NCBI RefSeq assembly: GCF_001894785.1
Contig: NZ_BCWW01000008.1
Location: 62,001-126,000, forward strand
DNA length: 64,000 nt
Direction: 5' to 3'
Origin: Rhodococcoides fascians NBRC 12155 = LMG 3623
GTDB taxonomy: Bacteria > Actinomycetota > Actinomycetes > Mycobacteriales > Mycobacteriaceae
Shown: piece by piece, positions 15,703 through 23,973 of the stretch
How positions within the stretch are numbered: position 1 is the stretch's first letter
How the letters are laid out: the number at the start of each line of letters is the position of its first letter
Position numbers and translations under genes: made by a program
Notes under the pieces: generated by a model
What the model saw: the letters and a program-made list of their open reading frames with translations, nothing else
Told to the model about the DNA's origin: nothing
Databases searched by the model: none

Positions 15703-15750
15703 CCATGTGCGTGGAACTTCGTAGTGGGCTACGAGTTTCCACGCACATGG
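15703..15750. promoter_or_regulatory. Large hairpin between mmsA and the alcohol dehydrogenase
   Basis: CCATGTGCGTGGAA (15703-15716) and TTCCACGCACATGG (15737-15750) are perfect 14-bp arms; inside them TCGTAG and CTACGA pair again around TGGG. It occupies most of the 82-bp gap between the mmsA stop and the dehydrogenase ribosome site. It could terminate part of the transcripts or stabilise the mmsA 3' end. No U-tract follows on the coding strand. Confidence 0.65.
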
Positions 15751-15762
15751 GCTTTGTAGAAC

Positions 15763-17256
15763 TCAGTTGTTTGCAGGAAAGCCGAGATCGATACCGCCGT
15801 GGCTGGGATCGAGCCAGCGACTGGTGACGGCTTTGCCTCGCGTGAAGAAGTGCACTCCTTCGGTGCCATGAGCGTGGCTGTCGCCGAACAAACTGCTCTT
15901 CCAGCCACCGAAACTGTAGTACGCCATGGGAACGGGGATCGGCACATTGACACCGACCATGCCGACCTCGACCTCGTTCTGGAAACGCCGCGCCGCCCCG
16001 CCGTCGTTGGTGAAGATCGCCGTGCCGTTGCCGTACGGATTGTCGTTGATCAGGGTGAGGGCTTCGTCGTAGGTCTCGACACGCACGACCGAGAGCACAG
16101 GACCGAAGATCTCGTCGGTGTAGATATTCATGTCCGGTGTCACATGGTCGATGAGCGTGGGGCCCAGCCAGAATCCGTCCGCAGCCCCGTCGGGTTGGAC
16201 GGTGCGGCCGTCGACGACGATCGTGGCGCCGGACGCCTCGCCTGCGTCGACATAGGACGCAACCTTGTCGCGGTGTACCCGGGTGACGAGCGGGCCCATG
16301 TCGGCACCGCGGGTGCCGTCGCCGGTAACCAGTGGTGTGGTGCGTTCGGCGATCTTGGCGACGAGCTCGTCGGCGATCTTCCCGACGGCCACGAGAGCGG
16401 AGATGGCCATGCATCGCTCACCCGCCGAGCCGAAGCCGGCGTTGACCATGGCGTCCGCGGCCAGGTCGAGATCTGCATCGGGGAGGACGACGGCATGGTT
16501 CTTGGCACCGCCGAGGGCCTGAACACGCTTGCCGTTGGCGGTGCCTGTCGAGTAGACGTACTGGGCGATGGGCGTCGATCCGACGAAGGAGATCGACTTG
16601 ATCTTCTTGTTCTCGAGCAGTTCGTCGACGGCCTCCTTGTCTCCCTGCAGCACGTTGAACACGCCGTCGGGCAGGCCTGCCTCGGCCCAGAGCCGCGCGA
16701 GCCAGATGCTGGCACTCGGGTCCTTCTCCGACGGCTTGAGCACGACGGTGTTACCGGCGGCGATGGCGATGGGGAAGAACCACATCGGCACCATGGCAGG
16801 GAAATTGAAGGGGGAGATGATGGCCACCGGCCCGAGCGGCTGACGAATGGAATAGACGTCCACTCCGGTGGACGCATTCTCGGTGTAGCTGCCCTTCAGT
16901 AGATGGGCTATGCCACAGGCGAATTCGACCACTTCCTGGCCGCGAGAAATCTCGCCGAGGGCGTCCGAGAGCACCTTGCCGTGCTCGGCCGTGATGATCT
17001 CGGCCAGCTCGTTCTTCTTCGCGTTGAGCAGTTCTCGGAAGGAGAAGAGGATCGAGGTGCGCTTGGCCAGGGAGGTGTCGCGCCACGCGGGAAAGGCAGC
17101 TGCGGCGGCGTCGATGACGGCGCGGGCATCGCTCCGATCGGCGAGCGTGAGCGTGCCGGTGACCTCCCCGGTGGCGGGGTTGGTGACCGGTGACGTCCGA
17201 TCGGAAGATCCGGAAAAAGTCTTACCATCGAGCCAGTGTGAGATGACGTCGGTCAA
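15763..17256 (-). CDS. mmsA: CoA-acylating methylmalonate-semialdehyde dehydrogenase
   Basis: A 497-residue aldehyde dehydrogenase that oxidises methylmalonate or malonate semialdehyde to propionyl- or acetyl-CoA (valine, thymine and beta-alanine breakdown). Evidence is the length, PFNFPAMVPMWFFPIAIAAG, ISFVGSTPIAQYVYS, the catalytic cysteine in GSAGERCMAIS (about residue 285) and the C-terminal YYSFGGWKSSLFGD. The TTG at 17256 is chosen because AAGGA lies just upstream; the frame is open far beyond it but crosses the LysR gene. It is divergent from that LysR regulator across a 111-bp gap with a palindrome. Confidence 0.92.
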   Translation of the reverse strand: MTDVISHWLDGKTFSGSSDRTSPVTNPATGEVTGTLTLADRSDARAVIDAAAAAFPAWRDTSLAKRTSILFSFRELLNAKKNELAEIITAEHGKVLSDALGEISRGQEVVEFACGIAHLLKGSYTENASTGVDVYSIRQPLGPVAIISPFNFPAMVPMWFFPIAIAAGNTVVLKPSEKDPSASIWLARLWAEAGLPDGVFNVLQGDKEAVDELLENKKIKSISFVGSTPIAQYVYSTGTANGKRVQALGGAKNHAVVLPDADLDLAADAMVNAGFGSAGERCMAISALVAVGKIADELVAKIAERTTPLVTGDGTRGADMGPLVTRVHRDKVASYVDAGEASGATIVVDGRTVQPDGAADGFWLGPTLIDHVTPDMNIYTDEIFGPVLSVVRVETYDEALTLINDNPYGNGTAIFTNDGGAARRFQNEVEVGMVGVNVPIPVPMAYYSFGGWKSSLFGDSHAHGTEGVHFFTRGKAVTSRWLDPSHGGIDLGFPANN

Positions 17257-17334
17257 CGTTTGTTCCTTCCATCGGTGTGTCTCGAGTCTCATTCGAATAG
17301 ATGCACATGTCAAAGGCCAAAATCGCAGATTGCC

Positions 17335-17348
17335 GTGCATAAATGCAC
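17335..17348. promoter_or_regulatory. Perfect palindrome GTGCATAAATGCAC, candidate LysR operator
   Basis: GTGCAT-AA-ATGCAC is a perfect inverted repeat located 19 bp before the LysR start codon and 78 bp before mmsA. A half site, ATGCAC, is repeated at 17301-17306. LysR proteins bind dyads in the gap between their own gene and the divergent target, so this is the likely site; binding is not shown. Confidence 0.55.
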
Positions 17349-17367
17349 AGGGGGATAGGCTGGGCGA

Positions 17368-18270
17368 GTGTTCAACCCAGACCACCTTCGTTATTTCCTC
17401 GAAGTGTCGAGAACGGGACGTCTGACCGATGCGTCTCGAACGCTCGGCGTGGACCACACCACGGTCGGTCGACGCATCACGGCACTCGAAAAGTCCGCAG
17501 GGCAACGTCTTTTCGACCGAACCCCGACGGGATGGCGATTGACCGAGGCGGGGCGAAGGCTGGTCGGGTACGCCGAAACCGTCGAGTCCACGCTGATCGC
17601 CGCCTTCGAAGATCAGACATCCGATACCGGATCGCTGCGAGGGACGGTACGCATCGCTGCCCCGGACGGATTCGGTGCCTTCGTTCTGACGCCGAAGCTG
17701 GGTGCGCTTCGTGACAAGCACCCCGATCTGGATATCGAACTCGTCACCGCCACCGAGCACAACTCGTTGGCCACCAGGGAATTCGACATTGCCATCACGT
17801 TGGAACGGCCGTCGCCCAGGTTGGTGGTGGCCCGGCAACTGGCGACCTACACCCTGGCGCTCTATGCCGCCGAGCGATATTTGGCTGCGCAGCCGACGAT
17901 CGACTCGGTCGACGGTTTGCGTGGGCACACCCTGATCTCCTACGTGGATGCGCTGCTCGACGTTGCGCCGTTGCGCATCCTGGATTCGATTCTGCCCGAC
18001 GGTCGGGCGCAGATTCAGACCAACAACATCACCGGCCAGTGGATCGCGGCGCGGTCCGGCGTGGGAATTGCGCCGTTGCCCAGCTACATCGGCGAACCGG
18101 ACGACACGTTGATTCCGGTGTTGCCGGGCCTCGTCTCGGTCGAACGCACCTACTGGACGGTGATTCCGCGGGAGCTGACGGGGTTGGCGCGGGTGAAGGT
18201 GGTGGACGATTTCATCGGCTCGGTCGTGGCCGAGGAGCCGCACATGCATGCGGTGCCCGTCGGTCGATAG
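17368..18270 (+). CDS. LysR-family transcriptional regulator
   Basis: A 300-residue regulator. The N-terminal winged helix-turn-helix reads LRYFLEVSRTGRLTDASRTL then GVDHTTVGRRITALE, and the C-terminal part is the periplasmic-binding-like effector domain (RIAAPDGFGAFVLTPKL onward). It starts at GTG 17368. Divergent orientation and the palindrome at 17335-17348 suggest it controls mmsA and the downstream alcohol dehydrogenase; the inducer is unknown. Confidence 0.9.
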   Translation: MFNPDHLRYFLEVSRTGRLTDASRTLGVDHTTVGRRITALEKSAGQRLFDRTPTGWRLTEAGRRLVGYAETVESTLIAAFEDQTSDTGSLRGTVRIAAPDGFGAFVLTPKLGALRDKHPDLDIELVTATEHNSLATREFDIAITLERPSPRLVVARQLATYTLALYAAERYLAAQPTIDSVDGLRGHTLISYVDALLDVAPLRILDSILPDGRAQIQTNNITGQWIAARSGVGIAPLPSYIGEPDDTLIPVLPGLVSVERTYWTVIPRELTGLARVKVVDDFIGSVVAEEPHMHAVPVGR

Positions 18271-18331
18271 TCGCGGTCACTAAATGCACGAGATCGGCGG
18301 TGGCCGTTGAATTTTGGACGTTCTATGTGTC

Positions 18332-18365
18332 CGGCGTCTCGTGACGACAGACACACGTGACGCCG
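18332..18365. terminator. Weak hairpin after the LysR gene
   Basis: CGGCGTC (18332-18338) and GACGCCG (18359-18365) form a 7-bp stem with a 20-nt loop, 62 bp past the LysR stop codon. The loop is long and there is no U-tract, so the assignment is tentative. Confidence 0.3.
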
Positions 18366-18470
18366 ACCTCAAAGCAGTGGGAATCGCCCTACCGGCGGGT
18401 AACAATCTGTCACGGAACACGTCGGCCACGGCACCGCCGCGGCAGGCCCACAACGATTCTTGGGGGAATC

Positions 18471-18596
18471 ATGACCATGTTCGTAGTAGCAGCAATCGGT
18501 TTCGTCGGTATGGCCATAGCCTTGCTCAACGACGGAAGCGACATCGACTTCAGAAGCCGTCAGCTCTCCGGCGCGTACAACCGGCGCTGGGCCTGA
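18471..18596 (+). CDS. Small hydrophobic protein, 41 residues
   Basis: An ATG at 18471, 3 nt after the purine run GGGGGAA, opens a 41-residue frame: a hydrophobic N-terminal segment (MFVVAAIGFVGMAIALLN) followed by a polar tail ending LSGAYNRRWA. It could be a one-helix membrane microprotein. The frame ends 47 bp before cobD. The protein-like pattern and the ribosome-site-like run support it, but short frames are common by chance, so comparison with other rhodococci is decisive. Confidence 0.45.
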   Translation: MTMFVVAAIGFVGMAIALLNDGSDIDFRSRQLSGAYNRRWA

Positions 18597-18643
18597 CCCG
18601 TACCGATTCCGCACACCGGATGGCCGGTGGATAGATTCGTGCG

Positions 18644-19612
18644 ATGTGGACACACCCCCGAGCGATCGGATTGCTGGTCGGTTACGTCCTGGATCGAGTG
18701 TTCACAGACCCACAGCGCTGGCATCCGGTAGCAGGATTCGGAACGGCTGCCCTTCGCGTCGAGGCTCGGCTCTACCGCGACAACAGGATTGCGGGTGTCA
18801 TCCATACCGCCGTACTGGTCGGGGGCGTCACCGCACTCGGAATCGCGTCCACGCGAGCAGTGTCGCGTCTCGGCCCACCGGCCGAGGCCGCTCTGGTGGC
18901 TACCGCGACGTGGGCCGCGCTGGGCGGATCATCGCTGTCGGTAGTAGGTCGCGCGATGGCCGATCACCTCGACCGAGACGACCTGCCCGGCGCACGCGCA
19001 TTGCTCCCGTCACTGTGCGGACGTGACCCGGCATTCCTCGACTCCGACGGGCTGGCACGCGCGGCACTCGAATCCATCGCCGAGAACACATCCGACGCAA
19101 CAGTCGGTGTCGTGGTGTGGGGAGCCCTGGCCGGCGTACCGGGAATCCTGGCGTACCGAGCCAGCAACACACTCGATGCAATGGTGGGATACCGGTCTCC
19201 GAAATACCTACGTTTCGGATGGGCCGCCGCACGCCTCGACGACGCGCTGAACCTGGTGCCGGCACGAGTCACGGGTGCGGCGACTGTTCTCGCGGCACCG
19301 CTGGTGCAGGGTTCTGCTGCACACGCGCTACGGGTGTGGCGACGCGACGCGTCCCGTCATCCCAGCCCCAATGCCGGGGTGCCGGAAGCCGCGTCGGCGG
19401 GTGCGCTCGGACTACAACTCGGCGGGCGCACCCAGTACCGGCACGGCGTGGAGATCAGGCCGACACTCGGCGACGGGCGAGCGCCCACGGCACGGGACCT
19501 TCGGCGAGCAGTCGTCCTGTCGACGCGGGTGCAAGAGTTCGCGACGGCTGCGTCAGCGGTTCTTGCCGTATCGATCCGCCAGGCGAGGGTCCGTCGGCGT
19601 TCTCGCCTGTGA
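18644..19612 (+). CDS. cobD: Cobalamin biosynthesis protein CobD/CbiB
   Basis: A 322-residue membrane protein that attaches the aminopropanol arm to adenosylcobyric acid, giving adenosylcobinamide. Family motifs are GYVLDRVFTDPQRWHPVAGFG at the N-terminus (residues 13-33), SIAENTSDATVGVVVWGAL near 145-163, YRASNTLDAMVGYRSPKY and the C-terminal SAGALGLQLGG. It starts at ATG 18644. Its last 60 bp overlap the 3' end of the convergent SURF1 gene. cobC, cobS, cobT and cobU elsewhere in the window act later in the same pathway. Confidence 0.92.
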   Translation: MWTHPRAIGLLVGYVLDRVFTDPQRWHPVAGFGTAALRVEARLYRDNRIAGVIHTAVLVGGVTALGIASTRAVSRLGPPAEAALVATATWAALGGSSLSVVGRAMADHLDRDDLPGARALLPSLCGRDPAFLDSDGLARAALESIAENTSDATVGVVVWGALAGVPGILAYRASNTLDAMVGYRSPKYLRFGWAAARLDDALNLVPARVTGAATVLAAPLVQGSAAHALRVWRRDASRHPSPNAGVPEAASAGALGLQLGGRTQYRHGVEIRPTLGDGRAPTARDLRRAVVLSTRVQEFATAASAVLAVSIRQARVRRRSRL

Positions 19613-20470
19613 TGCCGCGCGGGCCCTGGCCCGCTTCTCGCGTCGGGTCGGAAGAGTGAATTCTTCCTCGTCGTCCGACGCGGAATCGTCGTCGGACGTG
19701 GGGTCGGACTGATCGGACATCGCGTCGGCCATCTCGGTTCGAGACATGCGTCGCTCCCGCAGCTCGGCGCGGACGAAATACGCAAGACCCAACGGTGCCA
19801 TGATGCCGAACGCCAGCCACTGCAGCCCGTAGGACAGATAGGGGCCCGCGTCGGTCTGCGGGAGCTCGATGAGGCCGAGGCCACCGGGTTGACCGTCGTC
19901 GAGCTGCAGGTACCCGTCGATCGCGTCGACGCCGACCGCTGCGCCGATCTGCTCCGGGTTGATGTTGTACACCTGCAGGCGGCCGTCCTCCTGGATCGGC
20001 TCACGTGATGTTCCTTCGGCCTGACGAACGCGGGCATCGAGAGTGACCGGGCCGGTTGGGGCTGCTGCGAACTCGGGCGGTCGCGTTCCCTCCACCGGGA
20101 GCACGTATCCGCGGTTGACGAGAACAGTAGGGCCACCGTCGATGACGAACGGAGTGATGACCTCGTACGCGGGCTGCTCACGAATGCTGCGCAGCCGCAC
20201 CAGGGCGTCGGAATTCTCCACGTAACTGCCCTGCGCGATCACCCGCCGCCATTCGTCGTCGGCCGCGAATCCGTTCCCGGTGAGAACGTCGGTGATCGGC
20301 ACCGGATCTGCCCCGACCGATCGGGTGATCAAGTCGTTGCGTGCAGAAGTCGAGGTGTTCTTGCCCAGCTGCCACGGAGCGAGCACGCTGAAGCACAAGA
20401 ATGCGAACGCCAGCGCGACGGCAGCCAGCACCAACCACTTCGGACGTAGCAAGAACCGTAACTTCTCCAC
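19553..20470 (-). CDS. SURF1-family cytochrome oxidase assembly protein
   Basis: A 305-residue membrane protein, equivalent to Rv2235. TM1 is at residues 11-32 (WLVLAAVALAFAFLCFSVLAPWQLGK) and TM2 at about 210-230 (YGLQWLAFGIMAPLGLAYFV), with the extracytoplasmic SURF1 core between them (VLVNRGYVLP). SURF1 proteins help assemble cytochrome c oxidase. After TM2 a ~75-residue tail is first Asp/Glu-rich, then Arg-rich (REKRARARAAS), and probably disordered. It starts at GTG 20470 and is followed upstream by ptpA on the same strand, 18 bp away. Confidence 0.9.
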   Translation of the reverse strand: MEKLRFLLRPKWLVLAAVALAFAFLCFSVLAPWQLGKNTSTSARNDLITRSVGADPVPITDVLTGNGFAADDEWRRVIAQGSYVENSDALVRLRSIREQPAYEVITPFVIDGGPTVLVNRGYVLPVEGTRPPEFAAAPTGPVTLDARVRQAEGTSREPIQEDGRLQVYNINPEQIGAAVGVDAIDGYLQLDDGQPGGLGLIELPQTDAGPYLSYGLQWLAFGIMAPLGLAYFVRAELRERRMSRTEMADAMSDQSDPTSDDDSASDDEEEFTLPTRREKRARARAASQARTPTDPRLADRYGKNR

Positions 20471-20488
20471 CCCACCACGGTAGCCGGG

Positions 20489-20962
20489 TCAGGCGGTCAG
20501 CCGAGACCGCGCCCAATCGATCAAGCCGGGCACGGCGTCCTCGATCTGTTCTCGCACCTCGGTGAACGCAGAATCCGACGAGTAGTAGGGATCTGCGACC
20601 GACGCATCGTCGGCGTCGGGATCGAACGAACGCAGCAGCTGCACCCGATCGGCCGGTGCACCCAACTGCAGTAGAGATCGAGCGTGGCCGGTGTCGAGAG
20701 CAACGATCAGATCGGCGGCGAGGTGGTCCGGTCCCACCTGGTTCGCTTCGTGCTCGCTCTCGTAGCCGTGCGCATCGAGTTCCGCGACCGTCCGCGGGTC
20801 TGCGCCGTCGCCGACATGCCACCCGTCGATTCCCGCGCTCGATACGCGGACTGCATCACTTAGGCCCGCCTCGGTCAGGTGGGCGGAGAACACCTTCTCG
20901 GCCATCGGTGATCGACAGATGTTTCCGGTGCACACGAACGTCACATGCAGTGGCTCGCTCAC
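20489..20962 (-). CDS. ptpA: Low-molecular-weight protein tyrosine phosphatase
   Basis: A 157-residue phosphatase. The phosphate loop CTGNICRS is at residues 11-18 with nucleophile Cys11, and the general-acid Asp124 is in DPYY. The two tyrosines after it (126, 127) match those phosphorylated by PtkA in M. tuberculosis PtpA. It begins with GTG 20962, overlapping the stop codon of the upstream HAD gene by 4 bp, the same pairing as mycobacterial ptkA-ptpA. Secretion or a host role is not implied here. Confidence 0.93.
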   Translation of the reverse strand: MSEPLHVTFVCTGNICRSPMAEKVFSAHLTEAGLSDAVRVSSAGIDGWHVGDGADPRTVAELDAHGYESEHEANQVGPDHLAADLIVALDTGHARSLLQLGAPADRVQLLRSFDPDADDASVADPYYSSDSAFTEVREQIEDAVPGLIDWARSRLTA

Positions 20963-21651
20963 CGCGACGCCTCCGTGTTCTGCTCGAGCACGGCGGCCAG
21001 TTCGTCCATGTCCGACGCGGTGAACGCGGCGTCGTCGCTCTCACCGTCGATGCCGTAGCCCCATTCCACGTAGACCGCCGGAATTCCGAACCGGGCCGCG
21101 CCGTGCACATCGTGATCGCGGTCGCCGATCATGATCACCCCTGCGGTGCCGCCGTCCGAGGATTCGACGGGATCGATGCCGAGATTGGTCAGCGAGTGCG
21201 CGATGACGTCGGACTTCGCTCGCCGCGACCCGTCGTGGCTGGCACCGCCGATGAAGTCGAAGTACCGCGACAAGCCGAAGTGGTCGAGAATTCGGACGGC
21301 GAAGCGCTCCGACTTGGACGTCGCCACGCCCAGCCGAACACCGCGATCCCGCAATCGCGTCAGCACCGTCTCGATGCCGTCGAACGCGGTGTTCTCGGCC
21401 CAACCCCGCTCGTCGTAGCGGTCGAAGTAGGCGGCGAGCGCGCGCTGAGCTGCCTCCTCGTCCAGGCCCATCGAGCGCAGCGTGTCGATCAGCGGTGGAC
21501 CGACGACGAGAGAGAGTTGCTGTTCGGTCGGTTCGGGAGCGCCGACCGAGGCCAGCGCGTGGCGAAATCCTGCGTGAATTCCCGGTGCGGAATCGGTCAA
21601 CGTTCCGTCGAGATCGAACAGGACAACGGATGCGGGCAGAGCGGCAGACAT
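20959..21651 (-). CDS. HAD-superfamily hydrolase, PtkA/phosphoglycolate phosphatase-like
   Basis: A 230-residue HAD protein. Motif I is FDLDGTLTD (residues 12-20), motif II VATSKS, the conserved Lys is in RRAKSDVI and motif IV GVIMIGDRDHD. This is the position of ptkA (Rv2232), a HAD-fold protein reported as a tyrosine kinase for PtpA. The present protein lacks the long N-terminal extension of mycobacterial PtkA, so it could simply be a small-molecule phosphatase. The start is ATG 21651, and it diverges from cobC. Confidence 0.87.
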   Translation of the reverse strand: MSAALPASVVLFDLDGTLTDSAPGIHAGFRHALASVGAPEPTEQQLSLVVGPPLIDTLRSMGLDEEAAQRALAAYFDRYDERGWAENTAFDGIETVLTRLRDRGVRLGVATSKSERFAVRILDHFGLSRYFDFIGGASHDGSRRAKSDVIAHSLTNLGIDPVESSDGGTAGVIMIGDRDHDVHGAARFGIPAVYVEWGYGIDGESDDAAFTASDMDELAAVLEQNTEASR

Positions 21652-21693
21652 GGCCTGAGCCTATCGGTGCACGTGACGGCTAGGCTCGTCGCG

Positions 21694-22731
21694 ATGTCCG
21701 ATACAGCGTCCGGCCCCGATGCATTTCTCCGTCATCACGGAGATCTCGAGGTCGGCTCGGGCCTCGTCGACTTCGCCGTCAACGTGCGCGGTGATGGCCC
21801 GCCCCCGTGGCTTCGTGATCGGCTCGCTGCAGCCCTGAACTCGCTCGGTTCGTATCCATCGGGGGCAGCCGAGCGGGCGGCTCGGGAGCAGGTCGCCGCA
21901 CACCACGGACGCTCGCCGGACGAGGTACTGCTGCTCGGTGGCGGAGCCGAAGGATTCGCGATGCTGCCGCGGCTCGAGCCGGCCCTCGTGGCAACCGTGC
22001 ACCCGTCGTTCACCGAGCCCGACTGGGTGCTCGAGCAGGCCGGCATTCCCGTGCATCGGGTGTTACTCCAGCCGCCGTTTCTGCTCGATCGGGGCCTGGT
22101 GCCCGAGGCCGCCGACATGGTGATCGTCGGCAATCCCACCAATCCGACGTCGGTGCTGCATCCCCGAGAAGTAGTACTCGGTCTGCGTAGGCCCGGCCGC
22201 ACGGTCGTGGTCGACGAAGCATTCGCCGACGCAGTGACGGGAGCAGGAGAGTCGGTCTCCTCGGACAGCGTCGCGGACGTGCTGGTACTCCGAAGCCTGA
22301 CGAAGACGTGGGCATTGGCGGGGTTGCGGTGCGGCTACGCTCTGGCCCATCCCGACGTACTCGAACGAATGCAGCGGGGCCGTGCGCACTGGCCCCTGGG
22401 CACTCTGCAGCTCGAAGCAATCCGCGCCTGTACCGAGCCGTTCGCTGTCGAGCAGGCCCGAGCCGAAGCGCTGCGTATCGACGCCGAACGTGACGCCATG
22501 ATCGCGAGACTGACCGCACTCGGTCTCGACATTGCCGGACCGGCGCGAGCGCCGTTTCTTCTGGCGCGGGTCGACGGCGCCGACGGGATCCGAGAACGCC
22601 TGCGCACGAAGGGAATTGCGGTTCGGCGCGGCGACACGTTTCCCGGACTGGATCGCAACTACCTACGCGTCGCCGTACGGGACTCGGCACACGTCGACAT
22701 ACTGGTGCATGCGTTGAACACCGTTCTGTGA
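21694..22731 (+). CDS. cobC: CobC-type PLP aminotransferase/decarboxylase family protein
   Basis: A 345-residue fold-type I PLP enzyme of the histidinol-phosphate aminotransferase family, equivalent to Rv2231c. [11 protein letters not shown] and [10 protein letters not shown] are the PLP-contact motifs, and the Schiff-base lysine is in [15 protein letters not shown] (about residue 210). Rhodococcal and mycobacterial copies are annotated as cobalamin-linked (threonine-phosphate decarboxylase-like) but the activity is not proven by sequence. The start is ATG 21694. The frame is open for a kilobase upstream, across the ptpA/HAD genes, but only as a GC-bias artefact. The stop codon overlaps the GTG upstream of the Nif3 gene. 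Confidence 0.88.
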   Translation: MSDTASGPDAFLRHHGDLEVGSGLVDFAVNVRGDGPPPWLRDRLAAALNSLGSYPSGAAERAAREQVAAHHGRSPDEVLLLGGGAEGFAMLPRLEPALVATVHPSFTEPDWVLEQAGIPVHRVLLQPPFLLDRGLVPEAADMVIVGNPTNPTSVLHPREVVLGLRRPGRTVVVDEAFADAVTGAGESVSSDSVADVLVLRSLTKTWALAGLRCGYALAHPDVLERMQRGRAHWPLGTLQLEAIRACTEPFAVEQARAEALRIDAERDAMIARLTALGLDIAGPARAPFLLARVDGADGIRERLRTKGIAVRRGDTFPGLDRNYLRVAVRDSAHVDILVHALNTVL

Positions 22732-22745
22732 GGAGAGCAATCGAC

Positions 22746-23867
22746 ATGGCAGTGACTCTGGCGAACGTCATCGAGGTTCTCGACAAGGCATACCCGCCTC
22801 GATTGGCCGAGAGCTGGGACTCGGTGGGATTGGTATGCGGAGATCCGGAATCCGAAGTGCGACAAGTGCTCTACGCCGTCGACGTCACCCCGGCCGTCGT
22901 GGACGAGGCCATCTCCTGGGGTGCCGACCTCATCGTCGCCCATCACCCTCTGCTGCTCAAAGGAGTCGATTCGGTTGCGGCCGACACCGCCAAAGGCTCG
23001 GTGATCCACCGCCTGATCAAGGCCGACTGCGCGCTGTTCACCGCCCATACCAACGCCGACTCGGCCGATCCCGGTGTCTCCGACGCACTCGCGTCGGCCC
23101 TCGGTGTGATCGACACCAGGCCACTCGATCCCATTCCTGCTCCGGCGCACGACAAATGGGTCGTATTCGTGCCGTCCGCCGACACTGCGGCGGTGCGCCA
23201 GGCGCTGTTCGACGCCGGAGCCGGTGAGATCGGCGACTACAGCGAAGCGAGTTGGCACACCGAGGGGCTGGGCCAATTCCGGCCGCAGCCCGGTGCTCAT
23301 CCGACGCTCGGTGTCGTCGGCGAAGTCCACACCGTGACCGAGGACCGAATCGAGGTGGTGGCATCTCGGGCCGACCGCGCGCGGATGCAGTCCGCGCTCA
23401 GACGTGCGCATCCGTACGAGGAGCCCGCGTTCGATGTCTTCGAGTCCGCGGCCCTACCGTCGTGCACCGGTCTGGGGCGGATCGGACGCTTGCCTGATCC
23501 GATGACCCTCGCCGAGTTCACCGATGTCGTCCGAGACGCTCTGCCGGCCACCAGCTGGGGAGTGCGAGCAGCGGGTGATCCGGACGCGACGGTGTCGATC
23601 GTCGCCCTGTGCGGGGGAGCAGGGGACTCGTTCCTCGCAACCGTCGCGCGGACCGACGCCGACGTTTATGTCACGTCCGATCTCAGGCATCATCCCGTCG
23701 ACGAGCACCTGAGGGCGGGTGGGCCCGCGGTGATCGACACGGCCCACTGGGCGTCGGAGTTCCCGTGGTGTGCTCAGGCGAGGAGCATCGTGGACGCCGA
23801 ATTCGGCGACACGGACGGCTGGAGCAGCAGGGTCAGCGATGTCCGTACCGACCCGTGGACGCTGTGA
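22746..23867 (+). CDS. Nif3-like dinuclear metal centre protein
   Basis: A 373-residue protein of the Nif3/YqfO family, whose members bind two metal ions and are annotated as GTP cyclohydrolase 1 type 2; the true role is unsettled. Metal-ligand segments are [22 protein letters not shown] near residues 60-71 and [10 protein letters not shown]; the C-terminal half has CGGAGDSF and [13 protein letters not shown] middle insertion (PII-like/CutA-like domain) gives the long form typical of Gram-positives. ATG 22746 is preferred over GTG 22728 because AGGAG lies 10 nt upstream. It heads a set with the zinc-ribbon and RNase H genes. Confidence 0.9.
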   Translation: MAVTLANVIEVLDKAYPPRLAESWDSVGLVCGDPESEVRQVLYAVDVTPAVVDEAISWGADLIVAHHPLLLKGVDSVAADTAKGSVIHRLIKADCALFTAHTNADSADPGVSDALASALGVIDTRPLDPIPAPAHDKWVVFVPSADTAAVRQALFDAGAGEIGDYSEASWHTEGLGQFRPQPGAHPTLGVVGEVHTVTEDRIEVVASRADRARMQSALRRAHPYEEPAFDVFESAALPSCTGLGRIGRLPDPMTLAEFTDVVRDALPATSWGVRAAGDPDATVSIVALCGGAGDSFLATVARTDADVYVTSDLRHHPVDEHLRAGGPAVIDTAHWASEFPWCAQARSIVDAEFGDTDGWSSRVSDVRTDPWTL

Positions 23868-23973
23868 CCGACGAACCCCGCGACCGGGGGACTGGACGGA
23901 TCCGGCTCGGTACGTTCTGCGCAGCCGGTAGGGTAATCGGAATCAACTTCCATAGTCGCAGGAGTCATCAAGC

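Noticed and set aside
15763..18249. An 828-residue minus-strand frame covering mmsA and the whole LysR gene
   Set aside because: Only the first 497 residues counted from the mmsA TTG match a protein family; the extension is antisense to a clear LysR regulator and is a product of high GC at third codon positions.
18271..18643. Cobalamin riboswitch before cobD
   Set aside because: No B12-box-like sequence is visible in the gap; only a weak hairpin and the small frame at 18471 are present.
20656..22731. A 691-residue plus-strand frame ending in CobC
   Set aside because: The first ~345 residues are antisense to ptpA and the HAD gene and lack family similarity; ATG 21694 gives a normal-length CobC-type protein.
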